DNA of 36,995 nucleotides, from contig JAUCBJ010001073.1 of the NCBI GenBank assembly GCA_032718475.1, positions 1 to 36,995 of the forward strand. The letters are read 5' to 3'. This document shows, one piece after another, positions 11,010 through 20,591 of the stretch. The notes beneath the pieces are model-generated. The model was not told the origin of the DNA and did not search any database. It worked only from the letters and a program-made list of their open reading frames with translations. Position numbers and translations under genes: made by a program. This DNA is from Nemertoderma westbladi (lineage: Eukaryota > Xenacoelomorpha > Nemertodermatida > Nemertodermatidae). The first letter of the stretch is position 1. The number at the start of each line of letters is the position of its first letter.

Positions 11010-11278
11010 GGTCGCAGTGAAGTGTACTCAGAGTAGACATGAGAACACTTTACTCCTGACAAGCCACTGGTAAATCACCATCTGCCTGGCCAGGCCATAT
11101 ACATACCCCTGCAGCCAAGTATATGGGTCCTTAATCCAGGATCAAGGTCGCAGTGAAGTGTACTCAGAGTAGACATGAGAACACTTTACTCCTGACAAGC
11201 CACTGGTAAATCACCATCTGCCTGGCCAGGCCATATACACCTGCAGCCAAGTATATGGGTCCTTAATCCAGGATCAAG
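11010..11278 (-). repeat. Tandem 136-bp block in the LINE 5' leader
   Basis: Copy A is 11010-11145 and copy B is 11146-11278. Both open with GGTCGCAGTGAAGTGTACTC on the plus strand and are nearly identical except for about four bases missing in copy B near 11239. A diverged piece of a third unit may precede copy A. The position, upstream of the ATG at 10877 on the minus strand, is where some LINEs carry monomeric promoter repeats. A promoter role is inference only. Confidence 0.85.
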
Positions 11279-11421
11279 GGCGTCCTTATCCCATAACGAA
11301 GGGGGTCCTAGTTACAGGACCAGATTTGCCCTAGTAAGAGGGTCTATGCAGCACAGGTGGCACCTCCTTTATGCTGCATGGAGTTGGCAAGTTTTATCGA
11401 TCAATGACCTAGAATACCTGA

Positions 11422-11446
11422 CCCCCCCCCCCCCCCCCCCCCCCCC
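11422..11446. repeat. C homopolymer, about 25 bp
   Basis: Uninterrupted C run directly beside the 5' edge of the minus-strand LINE. On that strand it would be a G run preceding the element. Confidence 0.9.
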
Positions 11447-12148
11447 GACAGAATGGACAACAGGTAAAAATATTACATGACTAATTAAGTGTACCGGTAC
11501 CAAAAGTATGTATAGCTGAAACAGTACACAATAAAGGTAGAATACAATAATACAAAAACTACAGTACAAATCAAATTGAAAATCTAAGGCACAAATATTT
11601 GATCAATAACGGTACCGGTAGGCCTATACTACAGGAGGTTAGAAGATGAGATTGTATTGTAGAAAATATTAAGTAGTGAGTGCAGTGCATATGGGGGAAC
11701 TTATACTCTATGGTCGGTGTATGTAACGAGGTTATAGTAGTGCAGGTTAGCAGAAAGGATAGAGAAGAAAATACAGAGATATAGACAGTTTTAAGGGTAG
11801 AATAGTTTCAGGTGGAATGAGGTGCCCTGTACATTCAGTTTGGGTTTATCTCTACAAATAGTGATGCTTTCCTTTAGTAGAAAGTCGTAATTAGTAGCAG
11901 CACGACCAATAATTTTGAAGTAGTCCTAGGAGAACTTGAGACCGATCATATTCTAGGGCATGATCAATGTTCATGGGCATGAGGTAAGTTGCACATTAAC
12001 TTTCTTGGCTAATCCAGGAATTCCTGGTTTCAAACATTCGTTTCCAAACATTACTTTATTTCCTTTAGAGCGTTCAGTAGCATTGCTTTTTCTGTGATGT
12101 CACATGTCCTTTCTTTTAAATACTCACCAAAACATGCAGGGAAGTCCC
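11447..12148. other. No gene seen
   Basis: AT-rich sequence without recognisable coding segments or structured RNA. ACCGGTAC-type words recur (11492, 11611), as they do elsewhere in the window. I see nothing further. Confidence 0.5.
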
Positions 12149-12284
12149 TAGTCCTACAGTAAGTTATTAGTTTATTAATTATTTACTATTTATACTGGAA
12201 TTACGTTGTATAATGAATTGTTCTGTACATTACATCTTTATCGTTGAGTCGGGCATTGTCACGCTCTCGGTAAAGTTGTACATG

Positions 12285-13758
12285 TTTCGTTTCGTTTCGT
12301 TTCGTTTCGTTTCGTTTAATCCAGGCTAACGGCCCATAAAGTGACAGGAACACAATACATAATTACAATACACAGATATAAAAACAGACACCGGTAAATT
12401 ACATTAATAGATTAGCACAAAAAGTTGTATTTATTTAAATATTATTTTCACCCACTATCTCAAGGTACCCGATATACGGCAAATATTATTAACTGCACAT
12501 AGTACTACATTAGAGGTTTTCCCTACCCTCCTACTTAAACTGTTAATCGAATCATAGTGTAAGTGACTAAATAACGGCAAGTTATGTATTCCAAAATGGA
12601 GAGACATACTCGTTGCTTCCCCAACTGTTACCCTAGGTATATTAAACAGCATTCTTAAACAATTGTTGTAAGCTACACGTATTTTATTGTACACACTATT
12701 TGAAAAGTTTCTCCCAGACCACAGAGCATTACAACTAGATCGGCGTGCAAAATGCACGAAATAATAGTCGTTTTACAATAATATTGCAAGAACCGAACTT
12801 TCTTACTAATAGATTGCCCCTGGCATAAAGAGATCTAGTTTGCCTTTTTATATCAGGGTCATCGTCCGTACTGCTATGTAGCAAGTGGTCTAAATAAGTA
12901 AACTGCTCAACAACTTCAATAGGTTTATTATATAGAAACACACTAGCATATTTAGTAACACTACGCGACTTAGGTATAAAATATAAACATTTAGATTTCT
13001 TCAGATTAAAGGTGACGGAATTGTTATTTGCATACTTGTCAGCTATATCAATCCGACACTGTAAACCAAAAATAGATGTCGACAATAGACAAAGGTCATC
13101 AGCATATCCCAAATGGTTTGTTCTAGTGTCACCCATTGAGCAGCCTATATCAGAATCCGTAAATTGCTTACTCAAGTCATCCATGTACACATTGTATAAA
13201 ATTGGACTGAGCACACCACCTTGTTTGGTACCGTTAGTGACCTTAAAATTTGATGACTTATGGACAGCCCAATATATGAATAAATTCTGTTCCCTATACC
13301 AAAATACTAAGATACGCACTATATAAGGTGGAATACCCCTATCTAATAGTTTGTTAAATAGCACAAAATAATTTACACGATCGAACGCCTTAGAAGAATC
13401 CAACACGCATATTTAAACAGGTGTATTTAAGGACAAGTAGTAATTAATGATCTCTTTTAATGCGAAAACACAGGTTTCAGTCCCAAGTCCAGGTTTGAAA
13501 CCAAATTGGTTATCAGTAGTAGTTAACAAATTAATGCATCTATTTAAAATAATAATCTCTAAAACCTTACCTATTACAGATGATACTGCGATACCCCTTA
13601 ATACCCCGTAGTTATCCTTAATAGTCACATCACCCAATTTATCCTTAACAATTGGAAATAATGCGGATTCTACTATTTTACTTGGTAAATAACCATGCAC
13701 AAGTATAGCTGTAAAAAGTATAGATAAAGAAGATAACAAGTTAAAGCTACAACCAAGA
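12285..13758 (-). mobile_element. Nested 5'-truncated LINE with CGAAA tail
   Basis: Minus-strand non-LTR element inserted into the CR1-like 3' UTR. Its 3' end carries a (CGAAA)n microsatellite tail, seen on the plus strand as TTTCG repeats at 12285-12316. Target-site duplications of ACATG (possibly ACATGT) flank it at 12280-12284 and 13759-13763; the uninterrupted copy has this word once, at 7897-7901. The element begins inside the RT domain, so it was truncated on insertion. The clade is uncertain. The RT text resembles a family common in aquatic invertebrates, within the Jockey/I group. Confidence 0.88.
12455..13739 (-). pseudogene. RT of the nested LINE, one stop and one frameshift
   Basis: The frame from 13739 to 13413 carries FTAILVHGYLPSKIVESALF, VIGKVLEIIILNR and DNQFGFKPGLGTETC. 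An in-frame TAA then interrupts the text that continues as CVLDSSKAFDRVNYF (motif A). The next segment, to 12735, carries GTKQGGVLSPILYNVYMDDL and the active-site box GYADDLCLLS (motif C), followed by FNLKKSKCLYF and a thumb-like segment. Near 12745 the frame shifts into the C-terminal segment with CNALWSGR and IRVAYNNCLRMLFNIPR, ending at a stop at 12455. Motifs are otherwise complete, so decay is mild. In a live element this enzyme would copy its RNA into nicked chromosomal DNA. Confidence 0.85.
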
Positions 13759-13978
13759 ACATGTACATAGTGTAATTACGTTTTATATTCGTTTTAGGTT
13801 AGCGTAGTGTAATATTATATTTGTAACCAAGTAACATAAAGGACCCCCTTGGAAATAAGCTGCAAAGCTTTAGGGGTAATCCTATATGTTATGTTGGACA
13901 ATACCTTTATACCGGTACATTGTTTGGTGTATTTGTTATTGTTTTTACATAATGTATAAATAAATCTATCTATCTATC

Positions 13979-16480
13979 TCAATAATTACAATATGAATCC
14001 TGTGGGATGTAAACTACAATAATTGTACCAATGCTTCCTTTCCTGTCTTCTTCTTGTGGTTTTCAAGAATTCTGAGGTTAGCAAGACGGTTAGTTTATAT
14101 AATATTCCCGCAAAATATCCCCAGTTATAGGCTACCGGTACTACGGGGTCTTTTCCCGGTTATTCCCTGATTTCAGTTTTTCTCTGCCTTTTCAATGATT
14201 TCCCGGTTTTCATGGTCGTTCGTCACCCTGAAAGTCAGTTAGCCTGAAAATTACAATATTTCACATATTTAGACAATCAAATTTAAATCTAAATTATTTG
14301 GCTTTTTCAACAACTGTTGTATAAAAAAAAGATTATTTATAGAAACATTGAACTTCATGACATTTACAGCATCATATTTACAGATAAAATTTGATAACAT
14401 TGCAAATGGCAAAATAATATAATTAGAGGATTAACATTTCTTTTGTGGTAGATGTCAGGCACTCTGCTTCCAAGTCATCTTCAATTACATTAGTTGTTAA
14501 TGTAACTTTGTCAAGGACTGTTGTCTGAAATGCCATTTAGATGTCACTCTTATCTTAAAGTGATTGTAGTCACAACATGTGATTGTTTTATTGACAATTG
14601 GATTATTATATTGAAAATCATATACATTTCACATCGCCCATGTAGATATCTTTAAAACCATATATCTTCTTTTAACAAAACAAGTGGTGCTCTCACTCAG
14701 TATAAACAAAATTTTCCAAAATTATTCTTCTACAAAATGTGGTCGATTTAAAATAATGGTAGTATTCTAGAATATTAACTATTATTGTAAAAAATGCCAA
14801 ATTTCATTTTATGGCAAGAATATTTCATGGCAAGAATAAATTATATTGTAGAATTTACTTTGTAGAGAATATTACTAAAGCCGACAACCATTTAAAACGC
14901 GAATTAATGCTAATTATATATTGAGGGAAAGGAACAGGTTACAGTGGAAGGTTATTCGAACCAAAACAATAAACGATTGATGAATAAATGATTGATTGAC
15001 GATTGATGAATACAGGTTACAGCTCCATATTTGTCATTGTCGGCAGTGGTTGTCGGCTGTCGGCGTAGCGTTTACACCCGAATTTTATGACAGATTTGGA
15101 ATTGTAAGTCCAGTCCAATAATGCTGCTTATTAATTATTTTGCCATTGCCATGATAATCGGTGATAACACTAAGTCAGCTACTGATTGAGATTTGTAATC
15201 ATATCAAAACGAGTAGCCAAAAGATAAGTCTACCAAAATAAACAGTTCCAGGTAGGTGGTTACCAAAAAGTATCCCATAAGCCGGCTAGCCCATGGACTC
15301 CATCTACAGTAGGGTAAGTATAAATGTATTTTCATACTTCTGAAATGCAAAGATGCTAAACAATGAAAATTGGAAATAAATGAAGAAAAGCAACACCAAT
15401 ATAAAATACAATAATAGATCAATGTAAGAAATCAAAATTAAATACGATTAAATAATATTTTATATTATTTTAGTTAATGTTTAAAAAATGAGAAGATGAA
15501 GACCCATAATTTAATTTTATTAAGTTCAATTTTGTGTTTCTGTGAAAATGTTAAGGGCGGTAATTGATGGCCCCAGGTCGGCCCCATAACGGAGTCAAGG
15601 TATCTGACCCCTAATTGGCAGAAATTATTTAACCCTGATTGGCTGAAATATCTCTCAAATAGTCGCTAATTGAATCTCACATAGTCCTTAAAATATTCTA
15701 CTTTTCAAATATATGCAAAAATGACAAGTGGGTCAAGAGAGTATAAAGGCAGCTAAGGCGGGAAATTTGAATCGCAATTATAGTGGATAACTGTGGGAAG
15801 TAACAGTACATCAGTTAAATTGCTATTATGACTATTAGAACGCTTCCAACCAAGGTAAACATTTGGTTTGTATATTTTTTTTAATTGCCACATAACAATA
15901 TACAATTAAGCCACATAAAGCAATAAGATTTCATTGTAGGGTGAGGGTGTATGAAAAACTTCATGATATTTAAATGTCGAGTTGAAACTTTCTAGACATC
16001 AATGTGCATAAAAGTTGAGATTTTTGCCAGACGTTGAGAATTAATAAGCTCAACAGAATCCAATTAAATGGTATCTAGGCCTCCCATTTCTACATTTTTA
16101 AACTATTTCAGCTGAAACTTGGCAGATAATGTATTATTATATATACTCCATTTTTAATTTAGATTTAACTGTAGAATGTATCCTGTTTACCCTTATACAA
16201 CAAATGCTATAACACAAATCAGCTTTAAGAGTGTTTCAATGCTCTTATCTAATCATTTCACATTACGACCCTCTAAGAAGATATGCTTTATGAGAGGGTG
16301 GTAAGGCGCATAATGTGAAGAACTTTGTATCCAAATCGGTAGGAGTAGCGCCAGGGGGATGTCCCTCTGTCTGGGGGGTAGGGAAGGACATAGCAAATGG
16401 AAAATAAATGCAGTGGCAGGGGGAGTATGGTAGAATCACAACAAAAGGCCTTGAGGGTCGTATGGAATCAGAGAACGGAC
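13979..16480. other. No gene seen; AT-rich intergenic DNA
   Basis: No coding segment is supported on either strand. A 72-residue minus frame at 15204-15422 has no recognisable motif. A short GATTGAT-type cryptic repeat lies at about 14970-15012, and a duplicated ATGGCAAGAATA occurs at about 14810-14840. Nothing else stands out. Confidence 0.5.
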
Positions 16481-16489
16481 GAACTAGAG

Positions 16490-17344
16490 TATCAATTGAG
16501 GCAAGCGGGGATGGGGATACAAAAGAAGAGAGGCTATGTATCGTAAATAGCGAGGATGTACGTACGATCCATTGGAACTAGTGTCGCCCCTACTAATCAT
16601 GGGTAAGCAGATCTTGAATAAGGTGTATAAACTCAAAGATGATTGGGAGGCGGAGGTACCAAAAGAGATAAGTAAACAGTGGGTTAAGTGGACTGGAAGC
16701 CTGCAAGATATGTGAAAGTATAGTATTGTCTTCCCAGAGAGAGTCTTTCCAGAATGCACCTCCCAGATAGAAATGTAAGCGAGTTAAATCTAGGCCTACA
16801 CATGTTCTCTGACGCATCCCTAGAAGCATATGGTGCAGCACTTTATTTGGTACAGCAGAAAGGAATGCACAAAGCGAAGTCGACACCTTTAGCAAAGCGA
16901 GGTCAACACCACCAGATTCAGTGTCGGTACTGAAGTTAGAACTTACAGCTGCGAGGTTGGTGGTAAGAGCGACAGCATATTTAGTGGATGCTATAACAAG
17001 CATAGTTGAGATGCACTACTGGGCGGATTCCATGGTAGTACTGTACTGTATTGGGATGGATCCATAACGAGAAGACGCGCTGCCGCATATTCGTAGCGTT
17101 TAGAGTCGACGAGATAAGGGCGACTAGTAACTTGGGTAAGTGGCACTACTGTCCGATGGATGATAATCCGGCAAACACCTCGAGGGGTGTGGAACACCAC
17201 GCTTTCGCAAAGAAACAGGAGCTGTGGCAACATGGACCACACTTAGTAAACGAGAAGTTGGAGTGGCTAGTAGTCAAGAAAGTTTATCCAAAGGGAGAAG
17301 AATCGATGATTGAGGAAAAGGGGAACGAATCAGAGGGCAAATAA
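16490..17344 (+). pseudogene. BEL/Pao retrotransposon pol remnant
   Basis: Plus-strand text matches the region between RT and RNase H of BEL/Pao polyproteins across several frames. YDPLELVSPLL is followed by KQILNKVYKLKDDWEAEVP (about 16565-16660), which is the family's signature downstream of RT. Next comes MFSDASLEAYGAALYLV (about 16800-16850), the start of the RNase H domain with its first catalytic aspartate, then LKLELTAARLVVRA and HYWADSMVVLY. The last open segment, 17051-17344, carries WIHNEKTRCRIFVAFRVDEI and a decayed form of the conserved DNPAD-S-RG segment (DNPANTSRG). Several stops and frameshifts show it is inactive. No LTRs, gag, protease or integrase were recognised nearby. Confidence 0.8.
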
Positions 17345-18453
17345 ATATTTAGCCAGTTAATAAGAGAGATCCATGAGAGACCATCATTACACTTCATCAA
17401 AGAGGAAGTAGAGTTAAATCCGATGAATATTTTGCTCAATTATAGCCCTAGCTGGTACACATACGACGAAGCAAATGGAGTATTTGAGGGGCTTCGGAGA
17501 GGACTCCAGGATAGTAATTCAATTCATTATTATTTATTTGCAATCATTTCTTCATTGCACTTACAGATGGAATTAATCACTAAAATATTATCAGCTTTAT
17601 AAGTACATACAGTATGAAGTGATATCGCAAGATGCCACCAATTCACATGCAAGTAGAGCGGTGGACACCCATTGAAGGTGATGTAATTCATCCACACTCT
17701 CAGAAACAATGGGGGGGGGGGGGGGGGGGGGGGTTTCTGAGGACTATTGCTGTTGAATGCCAATCCTAATAAGAGACTTCCATCAGAACATGAGAGCACC
17801 ACAGTACTTTCACTTCACACAAAGCATACACTATTAGAATTTCAAATATCCTGCCTTAACAGCCATTTTCCTCTCCTATCCCGCTTGTCGATAATGTTTT
17901 GAACATTACCCTGAAGTAGACGGTAAGGTCCCCGGTCACTTCTATACTGAGGTCAGTGGTGACACTGTATTGGGGTCAGAATATCAGTTCAATAATTATG
18001 CCCTGTGTTTGGTTGGAATTTTGAATCACAATATCTCGAGTGGTGTGACCTTGGTAGGATTATGTCAATCTTAAAAAGTTATTTTATTATAGGTGCGTCC
18101 AGAAGATGGTCCTCATGGCTATCTTTAGTATTTAAAAGGGAGAGGGGGTCTATGCACATGTCGATTTATGCAAATCGATAGGTGCAACATAGGAGTAATT
18201 CATACATACATACATGCATGCATGCATATACACATGTACAAACAAAACTGCACTTAGATAATCAATATAGATGATATATTACATATCTACATTTACCAAT
18301 GATTGTAGTAATTCTCGAGTATTCTAGATGCCTATTTTTGTTCTCGCCTACAAGTAACACATGTGAGAGGACTAAATTACTTAAAATATGTACCGGTACA
18401 ATAAATAGTACTACAGTAGGTTATTAGGTTTAGGCAAATTAAGCAGGAGTTGA
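17345..18453. other. No gene seen; homopolymer and CATA repeat
   Basis: Contains a 23-base G run at 17711-17733 and a CATA/CATG microsatellite at about 18202-18232. A minus-strand AATAAA (plus-strand TTTATT at 18083-18088) lies about 365 bases downstream of the channel exon ending at 18454 and could be its poly(A) signal; that is inference. Confidence 0.45.
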
Positions 18454-18643
18454 TTACAATTCTTCTTTCATGTAAGTTTCAACAAGAGAAGAAGTTTCAA
18501 TGTAAATCAGTAGCCAATAACCGAAATTGAATGCGATCATTGTTGAAGGCAGGACAATCCTGCATCTTCTATTGAATACATTCGCTATATTTTCCTCTGA
18601 ACCTCGCTGCTGCTCCTGTGGTATTTGAAAGCTCAGGAATTTT
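18454..18643 (-). CDS. Terminal exon (TM4) of a Cys-loop ligand-gated ion channel
   Basis: Minus-strand exon of about 63 codons ending at TAA. It encodes a short cytoplasmic loop, then RRCRIVLPSTMIAFNFGYW followed by LLIYI. This matches the fourth transmembrane helix of pentameric Cys-loop channels (GABA-A, glycine and glutamate-gated chloride channel type), where R-x-x-FP...FN..YW..Y is characteristic and lies near the C-terminus. Here it is followed by a short tail ending in KEEL. I placed the start after the AG at 18644-18645 (CTCTAG). That leaves one base before the first full codon, which fits the phase of the TM3 exon at 36383. Another acceptor (TTTTCAG, exon start 18687) keeps the frame open but does not fit that phase. 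Subtype, ligand and ion selectivity cannot be told without the pore helix. Confidence 0.6.
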
Positions 18644-18687
18644 CTAGAGACACACGATTTGATGTTCAACCAGAAGGTATTTCTTTC

Positions 18688-19114
18688 CTGAAAATTGACA
18701 TTAATGTAATTTTTAATTTCTCAACCATGGTAATTGTAGTTGACATGCAATAAATTAAGAATAAATTAAGATTTAATCCATAAATTAAATTTATTCTTTC
18801 AGATCTTGATAACTTAGAAATGCTCACTGAAGTTATACTATATAGTGGATCTATATTTTATACCATGGACAAATTGTCTAACCGTTAGATCCGTAACAAC
18901 TGATGATTGACACTTTTTAGCTTTATAGGTAATCCAATCAGGTTCCTGTTTTGTATCGGCCCAAGCAATTTTCTTCGTTACATTGTCATTGCTAATGGTT
19001 AATATAATAAACTAATTATTAATTTATTAATACAGAGGGGCTTGGTTTGAAACGGAATTCACATCCCTATTGTTCCATAACCTTCACTTTTTTTACGATG
19101 GCCCACAGCGGCCA
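18688..19114. other. No gene seen; putative intron of the channel gene
   Basis: AT-rich sequence with no coding evidence. If the two channel exons belong together, this is the 3' end of their intron. Confidence 0.4.
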
Positions 19115-19410
19115 TACGTAAAACTTAATTACATTACTTCCATTAAAGTATTTACGCGGATTTGTACCTCAACCGCGTACCTCGATTAATAGGAGACTAT
19201 TCAATTAAAGTATTTAAGCAGATTTGTACCTCAACCGCGTAAATAAATTAATAGACTGTTTCATTAAAGTATTTACGCGGATTTGCAATTGTGTAAATAA
19301 GTTAATGGCAGCCATCTGATGATATTCCATTAAATTTAATTGGTCCCAACTGTATACAATAGGGCAAGGGAGGGAAATTTAAATACAATGCATTTCTTTG
19401 TTATTATTAA
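19115..19410 (-). mobile_element. Compact copy of the interspersed repeat with internal 62-bp units
   Basis: On the minus strand this segment starts near AAAGAAATGC and passes through TATACAGT and ACCAATTAAATTTAATGG, then CAGATGGCTGCCATTAA. It then has about three 62-bp-type units, including a variant with GAAACAGTCTATTAATTTAT. It ends with TAATGGAAGTAATGTAATTAA and TTTTACGTA. The same left flank, unit and right flank occur on the plus strand at 29207-33753, where the units number about 70. It is therefore a separate copy of the same repeat family with few units, in opposite orientation. No coding capacity; element class unknown. Confidence 0.85.
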
Positions 19411-19849
19411 ACAAATACCTCACGGTTCTCGATTCTTGCAGTTTCCATTGTTATCTGTACATGGTGGACAGTAGCAATGATAAGTTTTAATTTATGTAGG
19501 TAAATTCCAATAGTAACTATCAGTCTGCAGTCAGGTATGAAAGTGTGACTGTATTAAGCCCTGTTCACATCCAATGGTATGTGAGCGGTAAAGTAGTCTG
19601 GTGGTATTGAAGCGGTAAGCCAGCGGTACACTATCCGGAGCCCGTTCACACACAACGGTACCGTTGCGGTAACTGATTGTCTATCTGTTGACTGAGAATT
19701 CAACAGGAAATTACATTAATTGTTTTAACATTGTTTCAATGGGCAGTGGTAAACCGCGCGGTTTAGCACACAACTACCTGTACTGACAGCCTGACTCAGT
19801 TACGTGTACCCATTAGGTAGATCCACATATAGTGCATATAATATAAACC
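19411..19849. other. No gene seen; TTCACA/GCGGTA-containing DNA and possible gypsy LTR
   Basis: CCTGTTCACATCCAATGG (19561) and CCGTTCACACACAACGG (19643) are related words about 80 bp apart, accompanied by repeated GCGGTA, suggesting a remnant of a small DNA element. The part beyond about 19740 may be the LTR of the gypsy remnant to the right, because the gypsy coding end is followed by a G-rich stretch and then noncoding DNA. Neither assignment is firm. Confidence 0.3.
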
Positions 19850-20591
19850 TAATAATACCCCCTAATAAAAAGTTTCATAAGATTTGCCATACACCAAGGA
19901 GTAAATATAGTTATTTCCTAGAGTTATTTCCTTTCCTCTATCCCATAGAATTGAGTTTGTTTTCTTACTCTGGAAGGATATTGTTGTGGTTTGGATGGGG
20001 TGAGTTTATTTTTCTTTTCCTCTTCTCCAGACCTCTCAACTCCTTTGCCATCACTTGTAACATCTAGGTGACTGGATACTTCTTTGGTGTGTATAGTCTA
20101 GAACTGATCTAGTTATTTTTATTGGAGATTCAACATGAGGTGTTATTTAGGGATCGAATTTCTTTTTATCCTCACCATGACCCTCAACAACAGAATGTCC
20201 TTACGCAATGCATTCCTCAGATACATTTGAAGGTTTCGCAACTTCATCATAGAGTTCCGCATCAGCCACACTATTTTTGTTTCCAATAAATGGACTGTAT
20301 CGCCTTCATACTCGATCTAAGTGTCTTTTTACACATATACCACAAACTTCCATGGACATGACTCTGTTTCCATAGAAACCAAACTATCTTCCCTGGCAAC
20401 GATCTCTCAATTTTGCCTGTCTTCATTGAAAAGTTACGGAGCCATACAGCATCTGCAATGTGATACTTGGTGTTCTCAAGATCCTTTGGATAACAAGGAT
20501 ACTCCAAAAATCTCTCCTATTTGTCTTAACTTTAAATCCAAATACTATTTGTGATGGTGTCTTTCCATTTGCTTTGACTGTATTGTGATCT
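19850..20591 (-). pseudogene. Ty3/gypsy retrotransposon pol C-terminus
   Basis: Minus-strand text from 20591 carries VKANGKTPSQIVFGFKVKT, the segment at the end of the integrase core. It is followed by KYHIADAVWLRNFSMKTGK and LPGKIVWFL, then CKKTLRSSMKAIQ, which correspond to the GPY/F-like C-terminal module of gypsy integrases. Further on, YPSRVRKQTQFYG resembles the usual basic end of these polyproteins. Frames change between these segments and stops interrupt them, so the copy is dead. After the coding end there is an AGGGGG purine stretch near 19855-19865 that could be the polypurine tract before a 3' LTR. The fragment stops exactly at the TTAA (20592-20595) that precedes the Kolobok-like element, consistent with that element having been inserted into it. 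Confidence 0.7.

Larger units (their letters stand above)
9149..11421 (-). mobile_element. RTE-like LINE 5' half (5' UTR, endonuclease, linker), minus strand
   Basis: Reading leftwards from 11421, it contains a 5' leader with a duplicated 136-bp block, an ATG-initiated frame at 10877, an AP-type endonuclease, and the linker that ends in the first residues of the RT. It breaks at 9149 just before the conserved RT core. It therefore has its 5' part but lacks its 3' part. That is the reverse of the usual 5' truncation and implies later rearrangement or deletion. The leader abuts a C homopolymer at 11422-11446. Confidence 0.75.
12149..13978 (+). mobile_element. CR1-like LINE 3' end, split by a nested insertion
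   Basis: The segment 12149-12284 matches the 3' UTR of the LINE at 6358-8117, starting at TAGTCCTACAGTAAG. The match then stops inside TTGTACATG and resumes at 13759 with ACATGTACATAGTG. It continues through the same GGACCCCC...AGGGG stem to the same TCTA tail at about 13966-13978. Removing the insert leaves a 5'-truncated 3' end of about 350 bp that differs from the first copy at only a few positions. It has no coding sequence. Confidence 0.9.

Noticed and set aside
16484-17242. Three overlapping minus-strand frames of 83-136 residues
   Set aside because: They lie antisense to clear BEL/Pao motifs on the plus strand.
18644-18687. Alternative acceptor (TTTTCAG) extending the TM4 exon to 18687
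   Set aside because: It is a good acceptor and keeps the frame open, but its phase does not match the TM3 exon donor. It remains possible if another exon lies between.
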